DNA of 64,000 bases from NCBI GenBank assembly GCA_963784995.1, contig CAWATZ010000003.1, positions 434,001 through 498,000 of the forward strand, in the 5' to 3' direction. Under the pieces are notes generated by a model. That model worked only from the letters and a program-made list of their open reading frames with translations, was not told the origin of the DNA and searched no databases. Each line of letters begins with the position of its first letter. Position 1 is the stretch's first letter. The translations under genes and the position numbers were made by a program. Positions 41,903-52,500 of this stretch are shown piece after piece. The DNA is from CAWATZ01 sp963784995 (GTDB lineage: Bacteria > Planctomycetota > Planctomycetia > Gemmatales > Gemmataceae).

Positions 41903-43168
41903 ATGTTATCGCGGCGTCAACTGCTGAAGCGTACCCTGCAAGCCTCTTCCCTCCTGGCCGTCGGCTCGGTGGTGCCGGAATTCGTGGCACGCACCGCCGC
42001 TGCCGCCGAGGTGGGCAAGGACACCATCCTGGTCGTCGTCGAGCTGAACGGCGGCAACGACGGCATGAACACCGTCATCCCCTACGCCGACGACCTGTAC
42101 CACAAGGCCAGGACGACCCTCCGCAAGACCAAGGCCCAGGTGATCAAACTCAACGATCACGTCGGCCTGAATCCGACGATGGGGTCGTTCGGTTCGCTGT
42201 GGCAGCAAGGGCACCTGGCCGTGCTCCAGGGCATCGGCTACCCCAATCCCGATCGCTCGCACTTCGAGTCGATGGACATCTGGCAGATGGCCGACCCGAC
42301 CCGCAAGGTCGGCTCCGGCTGGCTGGGCCGAGCCAGTCAGGAACTGGCCGCCAAGGGCGGCATCCCGATCATGAACGTCGGGCCGACCAAGCTGCCGCTG
42401 GCCCTGCAGGCCGCCGGCAGCGCGGCCATCAGCATCAACAATCGCCAGCCCTATCGCTTCGAGCTGGGCGGCGGCAGCGCCGAGAGGCACAAGGCCCGCC
42501 GGAAACTGATCGAGGGCCTGAGCAAGCGCGAGGACGGCGAGCAGGAGAGCATGCTGCAGTTCGTCGTTCGCCGGCAGGTGCAGACCATGTCCACCCTGGA
42601 TCGGCTGACCGAGGTGCTGAAGAACCTGAACAACAATCAGCAATTCTACTTTGGCCGGGGCGGCCAGGTTGCGGGCGACAAGTCCCTGCAGCTGAAGTTG
42701 CAGCTGGTGGCCCAGCTGATCCAGCAAGATTTCGGCACCCGCGTCTTCTACGTGATGCGCGACGACTTCGACACGCACTCCGGCCAGGCCGAGCCGCACG
42801 GCAACTTGCTGGCCGAGGTCGCCGACAGCATCAGCAACTTCTTCCAGACGCTGAAGGGCACCGGCCACGACAAGCGCGTGCGGGTGATGACCTACTCGGA
42901 GTTCGGCCGGCGCGTCGAGGAGAACGCCAGCAAGGGCACCGACCACGGCACCGCTTCGTGCATGTTCGTGGCCGGGCCGTCGGTCAAGGGCGGCGTCATC
43001 GGCGACCACCCGAGCCTGAGCAATCTGGACTTCGGCGATCTGAAGTACCACACCGATTTCCGCCGGGTCTACGCCACCCTGCTGGAAAGCTGGCTGGGCG
43101 TCAGCCCGCAGCACGTGATGCCCGGCAGCAAGTGGGAGCCCATTGAGCAATTGAAGCCGAAGGCCTGA
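41903..43168 (+). CDS. DUF1501 protein with Tat signal
   Basis: This is a 421-aa protein. SRRQLLKRTLQASSLLAVGS is a twin-arginine-type signal. The body has the DUF1501 (sulfatase-like fold) marks VVVELNGGNDGMNTVIP, GIGYPNPDRSHFESMDIWQ and TYSEFGRRVEENASKGTDHG. The ATG at 41903 with AAAGGA upstream is favoured over the GTG at 41885. It is the partner of the preceding DUF1800 gene. Enzymatic activity is unproven. Confidence 0.9.
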   Translation: MLSRRQLLKRTLQASSLLAVGSVVPEFVARTAAAAEVGKDTILVVVELNGGNDGMNTVIPYADDLYHKARTTLRKTKAQVIKLNDHVGLNPTMGSFGSLWQQGHLAVLQGIGYPNPDRSHFESMDIWQMADPTRKVGSGWLGRASQELAAKGGIPIMNVGPTKLPLALQAAGSAAISINNRQPYRFELGGGSAERHKARRKLIEGLSKREDGEQESMLQFVVRRQVQTMSTLDRLTEVLKNLNNNQQFYFGRGGQVAGDKSLQLKLQLVAQLIQQDFGTRVFYVMRDDFDTHSGQAEPHGNLLAEVADSISNFFQTLKGTGHDKRVRVMTYSEFGRRVEENASKGTDHGTASCMFVAGPSVKGGVIGDHPSLSNLDFGDLKYHTDFRRVYATLLESWLGVSPQHVMPGSKWEPIEQLKPKA

Positions 43169-43257
43169 GCTGGCCCATTCGTAGCGTGAACCGGGCCCAC
43201 GAGGAAACCTGCGTGGGTCCGGTTCTCTTCCCTGGTGCGTACTCGGAGACCGCTTCC

Positions 43258-44175
43258 ATGATCCGTTCCTCGCACACCCGCCCCGCCTTCACACTGTTTC
43301 AACTGCTGATCCTACTGGCGGTACTCCTGATCGCCTTCGCCATGCTGTTGCCAGCCGTGGCCAAGGTCCGCGAACAGGCTGCCCGGGTGCAATCGATCAA
43401 CAACATGAAGCAACTTGGTCTTGCAGGCCTTAACTACGAGTCGGCCAACCGCTTCTTCCCTCCAGGGCTTGACTCCAACAACTTTTCCGCTACCGCGTAT
43501 CTGCTCCCGTACCTCGAACAAAACAACGTCTATGAAATGATCGATTTCAAGAAGTCGATCGATGACAAGGCCAATGCCTCTGCCCGCAAGACGGTCATCA
43601 AGGTGTTATTGAACCCGCTCGATCCGGTCAAGTCGGTGAGCATGGATTACGGTGCCACCAACTACCTCTTCTGCGCCGGCGCCAACGCCGACCTGAAGGA
43701 CAACAACGGGATCTTCTTTCTGAATTCCAAGGTCGGCGTCAAGGACGTCACGGACGGCCTCAGCAACACCCTGCTGGCGGTGGAAACACTGAAAGGCGAC
43801 AGCATGGTGAAGGCAACGGACATGCGCCGGCAGCACGTCCAGCTGAAGAAGGACGCCCTGAAGGGGCTCAAGGAGGCCGTCGGCGAACAGGAGTGGAAGG
43901 ACGACAAGCACATCGCCGCTGACCGCTGTGCGAGCTGGATGGACGGCCGCTTCCTCCAGGGAACCTTCACTGGCACGCGGTCACTGAACGACAAACGGCC
44001 CGACGTCAACTGTGGCGGCGCGGGCGGCTGGTCCGGAGCCCGGTCCCAGACAACAGTGGGCCACGTCGGCATCGCTGACGGCAGCATCCGCACGGTGACC
44101 GACGCCGTCAAACGGGAGACGTGGAAGATCATTGCTGGCCGTGACGATGGCCTGCCGATCCCTCCGGATTTTTGA
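43258..44175 (+). CDS. DUF1559 pilin-like protein
   Basis: This is a 305-aa pseudopilin-like protein with prepilin motif AFTLFQLLILLA and a hydrophobic helix ending AMLLPAVAK. The usual Glu at position 5 after the cleavage site is Gln here. Later conserved parts include NNMKQLGLAGLNYESAN, YLLPYLEQNNVYE and GADGS-like GIADGSIRTVTD. The ATG at 43258 (MIRSSH) is preferred. It is followed 26 nt downstream by a close paralogue. Confidence 0.85.
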   Translation: MIRSSHTRPAFTLFQLLILLAVLLIAFAMLLPAVAKVREQAARVQSINNMKQLGLAGLNYESANRFFPPGLDSNNFSATAYLLPYLEQNNVYEMIDFKKSIDDKANASARKTVIKVLLNPLDPVKSVSMDYGATNYLFCAGANADLKDNNGIFFLNSKVGVKDVTDGLSNTLLAVETLKGDSMVKATDMRRQHVQLKKDALKGLKEAVGEQEWKDDKHIAADRCASWMDGRFLQGTFTGTRSLNDKRPDVNCGGAGGWSGARSQTTVGHVGIADGSIRTVTDAVKRETWKIIAGRDDGLPIPPDF

Positions 44176-44201
44176 TCAGAGGCTACTTTTGAGGAGAACC
44201 C

Positions 44202-45117
44202 ATGAACCGCTCCCCCCGTTCCGGTTTCACGCTCTTTGAATTGCTGATCCTGCTGGCCCTGTTCGTGGTGCTGTTTGCCCTGATGCTGCCGGCCGTCGCC
44301 AAGGTCCGGATGGCCGCCGCTCGCACTCAGTCGCAGAACAACCTCAAGCAGATCGGCCTGGCCATCCACAATTACTACGACACCAATGGCAAGATGCCGT
44401 CCGGCGTCGATGCCAAGGGCTTCTCGGCGTCGGCCTACCTGCTGCCCTACATCGAACAGCAGAACGTCTACAACCTGATCGACTTCAAGAAACCCTTCGA
44501 TGACAAGGCCAACGCCCCGGCCCGGGCAGACCGTACTCAAGGTCTTCCTCAACCCCAGCGATCCGATCACGTCGGTGAGCATGGACTATGGGGCGACCAA
44601 CTACCTGTACTGTGCGGGCTCCCAGGCTCCCCTGGAGAAAAACGACGGCGTCCTCTTCCGGGGGTCGGAAGTGAAGTTCCCCGAGATCCTGGACGGGACC
44701 AGCAATACGCTGATGGCCGGTGAAACGTTGAAGGGCGACAGCATGGTCAAGGCAACGGACATGCGCCGGCAATACGTCCAGCTGAAGAAGGACGCCCTGA
44801 AGGGACTCACGGAAGACGCGGGTGAACAGGAGTGGAAGGACAACAAGCACGTCGCCGCCGACCGCTGTGCGAGCTGGATGGACGGCAGCTTCCTCCAGGG
44901 CACCTTTACCGGCACCCGGACGCTCAACGACAAACGGCCCGACGTCAGCTGTGGCGGCGCCGGCGGCTGGTCGGGTTTGCGGACCCTGGGCTCAGGCGTC
45001 AACGTGCTGTTCTGTGATGGCAGCGTCCACTTCATCGGGGCAGGGGCGAAACTGGATACGTGGAAGGCCCTGGCCACGAAAGCCGGCAACGAGGTCGTCA
45101 ACTTCAAGGAATTCTGA
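44202..45117 (+). CDS. DUF1559 pilin-like protein, tandem paralogue, one frameshift
   Basis: The sequence closely follows the preceding gene (SGFTLFELLILLALF, YLLPYIEQQNVYNLIDFKKP, then MDYGATNYLYCAG and KGDSMVKATDMRRQ). At 44524-44526 an extra G in CCCGGG shifts the frame. Removing it gives APARQTVLKVFLNPSDP and the frame runs on to the stop at 45115-45117. The corrected protein is about 304 aa, as its neighbour. It keeps the canonical Glu5 of the prepilin motif, which the neighbour lacks. Confidence 0.85.
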
Positions 45118-45125
45118 GAAGAGAG

Positions 45126-45199
45126 TTTAGCCGCGACGCGCAGCGGAGCGTGTCTCCCCGCTCACGCGGGAGGCTCGCTCCGCTGCGCGTCGCGGTTAT
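45126..45199. repeat. Hairpin after DUF1559 gene
   Basis: AGCCGCGACGCGCAGCGGAG at about 45129 pairs with CTCCGCTGCGCGTCGCGG at about 45179 around a GC-rich loop that itself can pair (CCCGCTCACGCGGG). It directly adjoins the MITE-like copy at 45195. Confidence 0.8.
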
Positions 45200-45380
45200 T
45201 GCGGCTCAGGAAGAAAAAGACCGCCTCGGCTCCGGACCCAGGGCGATGCCCTGGGCTATCGTGTTGCGCCCCTTCGGGGCGGAAAACCAGGTCTTTCGCC
45301 CCGAAGGGGCGCAACAGGATAGCCCAGGGCATCGCCCTGGGGACCAGCGAAGGACGGTTGTTTTCTGAGCCGCAATAAAC
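45195..45380. repeat. MITE-like palindromic element, copy 2
   Basis: This 186-bp element has intact terminal inverted repeats: GTTATTGCGGCTCAG at 45195 and CTGAGCCGCAATAAAC at 45365-45380. The internal sequence and long central palindrome are nearly identical to 6670-6858. It has no coding capacity. It lies between convergent genes (DUF1559 and the SEC-C protein). Confidence 0.85.
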
Positions 45381-45405
45381 AAATGCAAGCGGCTGTCCTG
45401 GTTTC

Positions 45406-47514
45406 TTATCCCAGCTGCTTCTTCGCCGCTCCGACCAGCTCCAGCAAATACCTCTCCGAATCGCGGTCATTCTGCTGCCGGGCTTTGGCCACGCCCTCCT
45501 CGGCGAACTTCAGCGCCCGCTCTGCCGCTTTCAGCGACAGCATCGCCTCGGCGGCGGTGCCGCGCACCTTGAGGTTGTCCGGCGTCCGCTCGATCAGCCG
45601 CTGAAACACGTCGTGGGCCTGCTCCGCCTCGCCGCGCTTGACGTGGACCTGGCCGCGACGCAGCTCGTAGTCGTTGCGGCGCAGCCCCTCGTTGTGTTCG
45701 CAGTCGTCGCGCTCCCCCTCGTTGACCAGGTCCAGGGCCGTTTGCGTGTCGCCTTCACCCAGGGCCTTCTGGAGCAGGAAGGAATACCACGGATAGCGAT
45801 CCTTCTTCTCCGGAAGCGGCGGCCGGGCGATCAGGGCCCGGGCAAAGCGGGCGCTCAGCTCCTGGGCGTTCAGCTTCTGGGCCGTCTGATACGCCTGCTC
45901 CAGCTGCTCCGGCGACAGCGCCTCGTCGGTCAGTTCCGCCAGTTCCTTTTCGCCCAGGGCGGTGATGTCGCCGACGGCTGCGGCGCCCGGCCTGGGGGCT
46001 GCCCCCGGAGCGCCCTCCGCCAGCAGGCCCAGCACCTTGCGCAGGCGGTCCCAGTCGTAGCCGGCCACGTTGGTCCGCACACTGCAGTCCTGCAAGAACT
46101 GGATCACGCCCAGCAGCTTGCGGCGCGGCACCACCTGGCTGGCCGCCTCGCGCGGCGTGTTGCCGGACAGCGACCGGCGCGGCTTGTGAATCCAGGTTTC
46201 CTCGTAGAACTGCTGGACGTGTTCCAGCACTATCTCGGTTGTCAGCTGACTGCCCGAACCGGTGGGGAAGATCAGCGCCTCGGCGACCGCGTCGTGGAAG
46301 GCCGCCGGGGAGCGCCGCAGCGTCGCTTCGCCCAGCCCGAAGTGCAGGCGGGCCCGGAGGGATTCGCGCACCGTCTCCAGGGCTTCCTTGTTAAAGCTCC
46401 AGACTCGGACCCCACCCTGCGTGACGAGTACGTACGCAGCCAGCCGGGCCGTGTCGGACGCGGGCCGACCCACGGTAATCAGGCCCGCGGCGGCGCTTTC
46501 CAGGATCAGGGCGAAGAAGGTGCCCTCCGTCTCGGTTTCGGGGATCAGCAACTGACCGGCTTGCCGCCACTCGTTCAGCTGGTCCAAGAGCGGCTGCGGA
46601 TCGGCACGCAGCGGAAAGCCGAAGGACCACTCGACGTAATCCGACTGCTCATCCATGCCCTCGCCGGTGCGCAGCACCTCGGTCAGGGCCCCGGCCGTCG
46701 TCGCCTGCTCGTCCGAGACGGGCAGCTCCAGGAAACGCAGGAACGCCTCGACAGCGGCGGCGTTGTCTCCCAGCCAGGCCCGGCTCAGGCCCAGGTTGAA
46801 CCAGCCGGCCGGCTCGCGCTCGTCCTCGCGGACCAGCTGGTCAAAGGTCTGGGACAGGTCGCCCAGGCGGGACGAGGTCGCACTCCGCAGCGCCTGGTCC
46901 CAGACCTGACGGCGCTCGGGCTTGATTGTGGCGGGCGCGAGGAGCGGATGCTCCTTGCGCACCACCGCGGGGAAGCGCCCCTGCGGACCGAAGAGCGACT
47001 CGAACGTCTCGCGCACGGCCTGGTGGGCCGGGTTGAAGCGCTGGGCCAGGCGCAGCGCCGCCCGGGCCGCCAGCGGACGGTGCATCTTCATCTCGGCTTC
47101 AAAGAGGATCGAGTACACCTCGAAGAGGTAATCGTGCGCTTCCGGGGCGTAGGCCTGGGCCGCCCGCCGGGCCAGCAGCAGCGCCCCGGCAATTTCCCCC
47201 TCCCCGAAACGCAGCTGGGAGCGCAGCAGCAGGCCGAAGGGATAGTTCGGGTTCAGCTCGAACGCCTTTTGCAGGGCTTCCTCGCCCTCGTCCACCTTGT
47301 CGTGGAGGAACAGCAGCCTGGCTTTCTGACCCCAGGCCTCGGGCTTGTCGGGGTGGGCGGCGATCACCTCGTCGATCAGCCGCAGCGCGGTTTCGTGCTG
47401 TTGCCGGCCCTCCTGCTCCAGGGCACGCTCGATGCCGGAGTAAATGGGGCCGCAGCACCACTTGAATTGCTTGCCGCTGCCGCAGGGACAGGGAGTATAC
47501 GGTCCAAGCGCCAT
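45406..47514 (-). CDS. SEC-C motif and TPR protein
   Basis: This is a 702-aa protein. The N-terminus carries a SEC-C zinc motif, PCPCGSGKQFKWCC (about residues 7-20). TPR-like repeats follow (AWGQKARLLFLHDKVDEGEE, WFNLGLSRAWLGDNAAAVEA) and again at the C-terminus (EQAHDVFQRLIERTPDNLKV). The middle resembles a PBP-like or SMI1-like alpha/beta region with no firm match. The ATG at 47514 begins MALGPYTPCPCG. SEC-C motifs often recruit SecB or ribosome partners; the role here is open. Confidence 0.8.
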   Translation of the reverse strand: MALGPYTPCPCGSGKQFKWCCGPIYSGIERALEQEGRQQHETALRLIDEVIAAHPDKPEAWGQKARLLFLHDKVDEGEEALQKAFELNPNYPFGLLLRSQLRFGEGEIAGALLLARRAAQAYAPEAHDYLFEVYSILFEAEMKMHRPLAARAALRLAQRFNPAHQAVRETFESLFGPQGRFPAVVRKEHPLLAPATIKPERRQVWDQALRSATSSRLGDLSQTFDQLVREDEREPAGWFNLGLSRAWLGDNAAAVEAFLRFLELPVSDEQATTAGALTEVLRTGEGMDEQSDYVEWSFGFPLRADPQPLLDQLNEWRQAGQLLIPETETEGTFFALILESAAAGLITVGRPASDTARLAAYVLVTQGGVRVWSFNKEALETVRESLRARLHFGLGEATLRRSPAAFHDAVAEALIFPTGSGSQLTTEIVLEHVQQFYEETWIHKPRRSLSGNTPREAASQVVPRRKLLGVIQFLQDCSVRTNVAGYDWDRLRKVLGLLAEGAPGAAPRPGAAAVGDITALGEKELAELTDEALSPEQLEQAYQTAQKLNAQELSARFARALIARPPLPEKKDRYPWYSFLLQKALGEGDTQTALDLVNEGERDDCEHNEGLRRNDYELRRGQVHVKRGEAEQAHDVFQRLIERTPDNLKVRGTAAEAMLSLKAAERALKFAEEGVAKARQQNDRDSERYLLELVGAAKKQLG

Positions 47515-47835
47515 GTTGTCCTTCCGGGTCGTAGCCGCAGGCGGCTCGCCTGCCGGCTGGTCCACGTCGAGCCGAGCCGGCAGGCGAGCCGCCTGCGGCT
47601 ACGATCAGAATAGCAGAAGCCCCCCGAGGAGAAAAGCGGCCGATCCCCCGAGACGTTTGACAGGGAGGCATTTGTGTCCCATCATTTCGACGAGAGCCGA
47701 ATCGTCAACTCGCGGATGAGAAGGAGACAGTGCCACAATCCGTCCCGGGCGGCGTGTGGAGTGGTTGGCTCTCGGTGGCCGTTCAGCGCGGGCCAGACCG
47801 CGCTCTCACCTTCTGAACCAAAGGATGCTGCCACG
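47515..47835. other. Divergent intergenic region with long hairpin
   Basis: The region lies between the SEC-C gene (minus) and the kinase gene (plus). Arms at about 47529-47558 (GTAGCCGCAGGCGGCTCGCC) and 47575-47606 are near-perfect complements around a 16-nt loop. The remaining 230 bp must hold two divergent promoters, but no convincing box is seen. Confidence 0.7.
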
Positions 47836-49430
47836 ATGATGACGACGGACCTTGGAGCCTGCGAATGGTTTGTGTGGGACCTGCGCCGCAGCAACCTGAT
47901 TGATCGCGGGCAGCTGGATCAGATCATCAGCGAGTTCCTCGGCAAGAACCCCGGCGCCGAGCCGCCGGCCCTGGCGGAGTTCCTGATTGGCCAGGGGATC
48001 CTGACCGAGTTCCAGGCCGAACGGCTGCTGCAGGGCAAAACCCAGGGCTTCGTCCTGGGCCCGTTCACCCTCATGGACGCCCTGGGCACCGGCAGCATGG
48101 GCACGGTGTACAAGGCCCGGTCCAAGAACGACAACTGCTGGTACGCCGTCAAGGTGCTGCCGCGGCGCAGCATGTGGAACGTCCGCATCGCCCGGCGCAA
48201 GGTGCGTGCCTTCGAGCAGATCCAGCATCCGGGCGTGGTGCCGTTCGTGGACGTGGGCACCGCCGGCGGCATGCACTACCTGGCCTGGCCCATGGTCGAG
48301 GGGGTCTGCCTGGACAAGATCATCGAGAAAGAGGGACGGATGCCGGCCGACCGGGCCGTGCAGCTGACCCTGCAGACGGCCGAGGCCCTGGAGCAGGCCC
48401 ATCAGCAAGGGCTGTTCCACGGTCTGATCAAGCCGTCCAACCTGATGCTCAGTCCGGAAGGGCAGGTCAAGATCCTCGACTTCGGCATCGGCTGTCTCCT
48501 GGCCGAGACCGAGGGCGAATCGCTGGTGGACACGATGTCCACGGCCAACTCGGTCAACAGCGGCCTGGACTGCGCCAGCCCCGAGAGCATCATGGACCCG
48601 ACCAACCTCAACGCCATCGGCGATCAGTACAGTCTGGGCTGTGTGATCTACTATCTGGTGACCGGCCGCTTTCCTTTCCCCGACGGCACGGCCGTCGAGA
48701 AGATGATGAGCCATCAGCACAAGCAGCCGACGCCGGTCAAGGACCTGGCCCCGGATACGCCCGACGAGCTGGTGGCGGTGGTGGAACGGCTGATGCACAA
48801 GACGCCGGCCGGCCGCTATCCCGGCTGCGTCGAGGTGATCGCGGCCCTGCGGCCGCTGGTCGCCGGCGGTCCCGCGTCGGCGCGGCGCACTCAGACCATG
48901 CGGACCCTGCCCCGGCTGGACGCCTCCCGGCTGCAGTCCCGTAAGGAAATCGCACTGCCGCCCGCTCCGGCCAGCGAACCCGAACCAGCTCCCAAATCGG
49001 CCCCTCGGCCGGCTCGCCCTTTGCCAGCGCGAGCGCCGTCGGCAGCGCTCCCCGGCGCGCCTGCGCCTGCCGCACTGGCCGCGCCCGCCGCGTCTGCGGC
49101 ACCCCGGTCCGCGCCACTGTCCCGGGCCCCGCTTCCGGGCGCAATTCGCCCTCGCCTCAGGGGACCACACTCCGGCCGCCCCAGGCTCCGCCGCAAGGCC
49201 GGTCCACCCTGCGCGCCTCAGCGCCGCTCCCGGAACCGGAGCCCGAACTGGACCCGGTGCTGGAGGCACACGCCGATGAGTCGGCCTTCGCAGGGGACTA
49301 CGAGATGGAGGCGTCCCCGGCACCGTACCAGCCCACGCTGGGCCAGCAGCTTGGCACCGTGGGCATTGTCCTGCTGGCCGTCGTCGCCGGGGCAGCCGCC
49401 TGGCTGCTGACCTCGCTCATCAAGTTCTGA
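47836..49430 (+). CDS. Ser/Thr kinase-like protein, probable pseudokinase, one frameshift
   Basis: The N-terminal 85 residues (DRGQLDQIISEFLGKNPGAE) are a helical domain often found before planctomycete kinases. The kinase fold follows with GTGSMGTVYKA, Lys in YAVKVLP and ILDFGIG. The catalytic loop reads HGLIKPSN instead of HRDLKPxN, so the catalytic Asp is missing. A Pro/Ala-rich linker follows. Around 49100-49140 the frame slips; the next frame gives LEAHADESAFAGDYEMEASP and a C-terminal membrane anchor GIVLLAVVAGAAAWLLTSLI, stopping at 49428-49430. It is likely a signalling scaffold. Confidence 0.75.
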
Positions 49431-49431
49431 C

Positions 49432-49505
49432 CGTGGCGAGCGGCGCGGCGTCAGCCCGCCGGTGGAAGGCGCTTACCGGCGGGCTGACGCCGCGCCGCTC
49501 GCCGT
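49432..49505. terminator. Hairpin between convergent kinase genes
   Basis: Perfect 28-nt arms (GGCGAGCGGCGCGGCGTCAG onward) around a 13-nt loop fill the whole 75-bp gap between two convergent stop codons. A bidirectional terminator is the simplest reading, although there is no U-tract. Confidence 0.6.
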
Positions 49506-52500
49506 TTACTTCGGCAATTCCAGAAGCCGCAGGTCCCACCCGGCGCCGATCAGGACGGACTGGCCGTCCCCCGTCACGACCAGCGCGGCGATGCCGTTCT
49601 TGCCTGCCTCGTAATGGGCCAGCTCCTCTCCGCTCCGCAAATCCCACAGGCGCACCTGGGAGTCGGTCCCGGCAGGAACCGTGCCCCGGAACTCCGGACG
49701 GAAGCCGCTTCCGGACAGGGCATGCCAGCCATCCGTGAACGCCGCACAATGCACCCCGGTCGGGTGGACCAGCTTGAGGGTCTCTTCGCCCTTCTCCAGG
49801 TCCCACAGCCGAACGGTCTTGTCCATCGCGCCGGACAGGCCCTTTTTGCCATCGGGGGAAAACGCCACGCTCTTGACCACTCCGGTGTGCCCCAGCATCT
49901 GCCGCACCTGTTTGCCGGTTTCCAGGTCCAGCAGGCGGACGACGCCGTCCAGCCCTCCAGTAAGGGCTTGTTTGCCGTCCCGAGAAACGGCCAGACAGGA
50001 CACCAGCCGCCCTTCCAGGTGCAAGAGCGTCGCGCCGGTCTGGGAGTCCCACATCGTCAGCCCCCCACCGGACACGACCTTGCGGCCAGCGGCCATGAAG
50101 ACCACGCCGGACACTTGACTCCTGGATTCCACGTGGCGGCGGACCTCCTTGCCTGTGGTGGTGTCCCAGACGAGGATGGGAAACTCGCCTCCGGGCCCCT
50201 GGCCTCCCGCGGAGAGGGCCTGCTTGCCGTCGGGCGACAGGGCGACCGCCGAGACCCAGCCGCTGTGCTGCTTGCGGGCCGGCAACTGCTTGCCGCTGGC
50301 AACGTCCCAGAGCCGGGCGGTCTTGTCGCCGCAGGCCGCCAGGGCCAGCCGGCCATCCGGGGAAAGCGCCAGATGCCAGATGGGACTCCTTGGACTTTCC
50401 AGGGAGCGCAGCACGTTCAGCGTGCGCGCGGACGGAGCCGGCGGTTTGTGGCTGATGGCGACAGCGACCTTTCCCCCGGCCTCCACCTTGACCTTCGCCG
50501 CCGACAACACCCAGCCGATTGCGGTCGGCGGCAGGGCCAACTCATAGTCTCCCGGGGTCAGCTCGGCCTCCCGGACACCCGAAGGGAGGACCGTGACCAG
50601 CTTGCTGCCCTGGACCACGAGCAGCGGCGGATGCGCTTCCTGGTCGAGGCCCAGCTGGCCTCGGCCAGCCCGTGGCACGGTCAGGAGACCGTGCCACGAC
50701 GGTCCCGGGAGCCGGTCGCGCTCGTCTGCCAGGCACAGCAGACGCACCGACCCGGGGTGGATGTCGCCGACCAGCAGCAGCCGGCCGTCCGGCGAAACCG
50801 CCACGCTCTGCACAGCCGTGCCGACCACGTCGTGCTGGCCGAGGACCTGCCGGCGGTTCAGGTCCCAGGCCCGGACGCAAACGTCCTTGCCCTGCCCACG
50901 GTAGCGGAGCCCCTCATCGTCCAGGACCAGGCCGCTGCCGGAGATGGCCCGGGTGCCATCCGGCAGGAAGGCCACGCTCCCCACCCCGCTCGGATGGGGG
51001 TACTGGTTGAGCTCCAGACCGCTGGCCACGTCCCACAGCCGCATGGTCCTGTCCAGGCTGCCTGTAAGCAGCTGCTGGCCACGCGGCGAGAAGGCCACGC
51101 TCCGGACCGGTTGCTTGTGGCCCTCGAAGCTCCGCACCTGCCGGCCGCTGCTGACTTCCCACAGAGACACGTCGCCTTTCCAGTCGCCGGTCACGGCTCG
51201 CTTGCCGTCCGGCGAAAAGGCCACGCACTGAACGGCCGAGGGGACCGGCCACTGGCCTTTTTCCGCGCCGCTGGCCACGTCCCAGAGCCGAACAGTCCCG
51301 TCATTGCTGCCCGAGAGCGCTTGCTGGCCATTCGGCGAGAAGGCCAGGCACAGGACCCGGCCCACGTGCCCGCGAAAGCGGCGGACGAGCTGGCCGGTGT
51401 TCACGTCCCGGAGTTTCAGGTCGTAATCCTTGCCCTGGACAAACTTGCTTCCATTCCACAGGTCGCCGCCGGCCGACAGCACCTGCCGCCCGTCCGGGGA
51501 GAAGACCGCCGACCAGACGAGCTCGTTCCCCGGAAACGACCTCAGCAGCTTCCCGGTCGCCGGCTGCCACAGCCGCAACGTGCCGTCGCTGCAGGCCGTC
51601 AGGGCCATGCTGGCATCGGGGGAAAAACCAACCTGGTTCACCTGTCCCGGGTGCCCGAGCAGAAGCTGGACTTCCAGCAGGGCCACGTCCCGGCTCACCG
51701 GCACGTTTGGCACGTCCTTCTTCTCGGGGGGTGCCGGCTTCTCCAGCCTGACGTGGACAATCGCCTCGCCGCCGCGGGTGATTGTGACTCGGTCCCTGTC
51801 CAGCTTGTATCCAGTGCGGCCGGCCGCGGGGCTGATCTCGTAGGTGCCCGCCTTGAAGCGGATTTTCTGGTTGGTTTGGCCGTCGGTGATGGTGACCTCT
51901 TCGCCCGCCCCGCGCACCGTGACGGCAATGTCTTTGTCCTCCGTCTGGATGACCAGAACGCCGTCCGCGGTCGCAATGGAAATCACACCCGCAACGACAA
52001 GCAGGGCGGCGGCCGCGACAGCGCCCAGCAGCAGCGGCCAGCGAGAGCGGCGGCGGGGCGGAGTCGGAATGCCGCGGCCCGGCTCGGCGAAGGGAGCCAG
52101 GGCCTGGGCGACCTCGGCGGGAGTCTGGTAGCGGCGTCTGGGGTCCTTGGCCAGCATCCGCTCGATGACCCGGATCAATCCCAGCGGCAGCTCCGGCCGA
52201 TAAACACGCAAAGGCGGCGGCTCCAGTTCGCGCTGCGCCAGGATCTTCTGGAAGCCCTTGGCCTGAGCGAACGGCGGCTGACCGGCCAGGAGGAAATACA
52301 GGGTACACCCAAGGCTGTAGACGTCGGCACGGATGTCCGCCTGGTGCGCGTCGGCCACCTGCTCCGGTGCGATGTAATCGGGCGTCCCCATCGCCACGCC
52401 GGTCTCCGTCAGGTCTTCCGAGGTGTTGTCGTCGCCGACGAAGCGGGCCAGCCCGAAATCGAGGATCTTGATCTGCCCGTCGGTGGTGCGCATCAGGTTG

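Noticed and set aside
45613..47613. Plus-strand ORF of 666 aa
   Set aside because: It is antisense to the SEC-C/TPR gene with its recognisable zinc motif.
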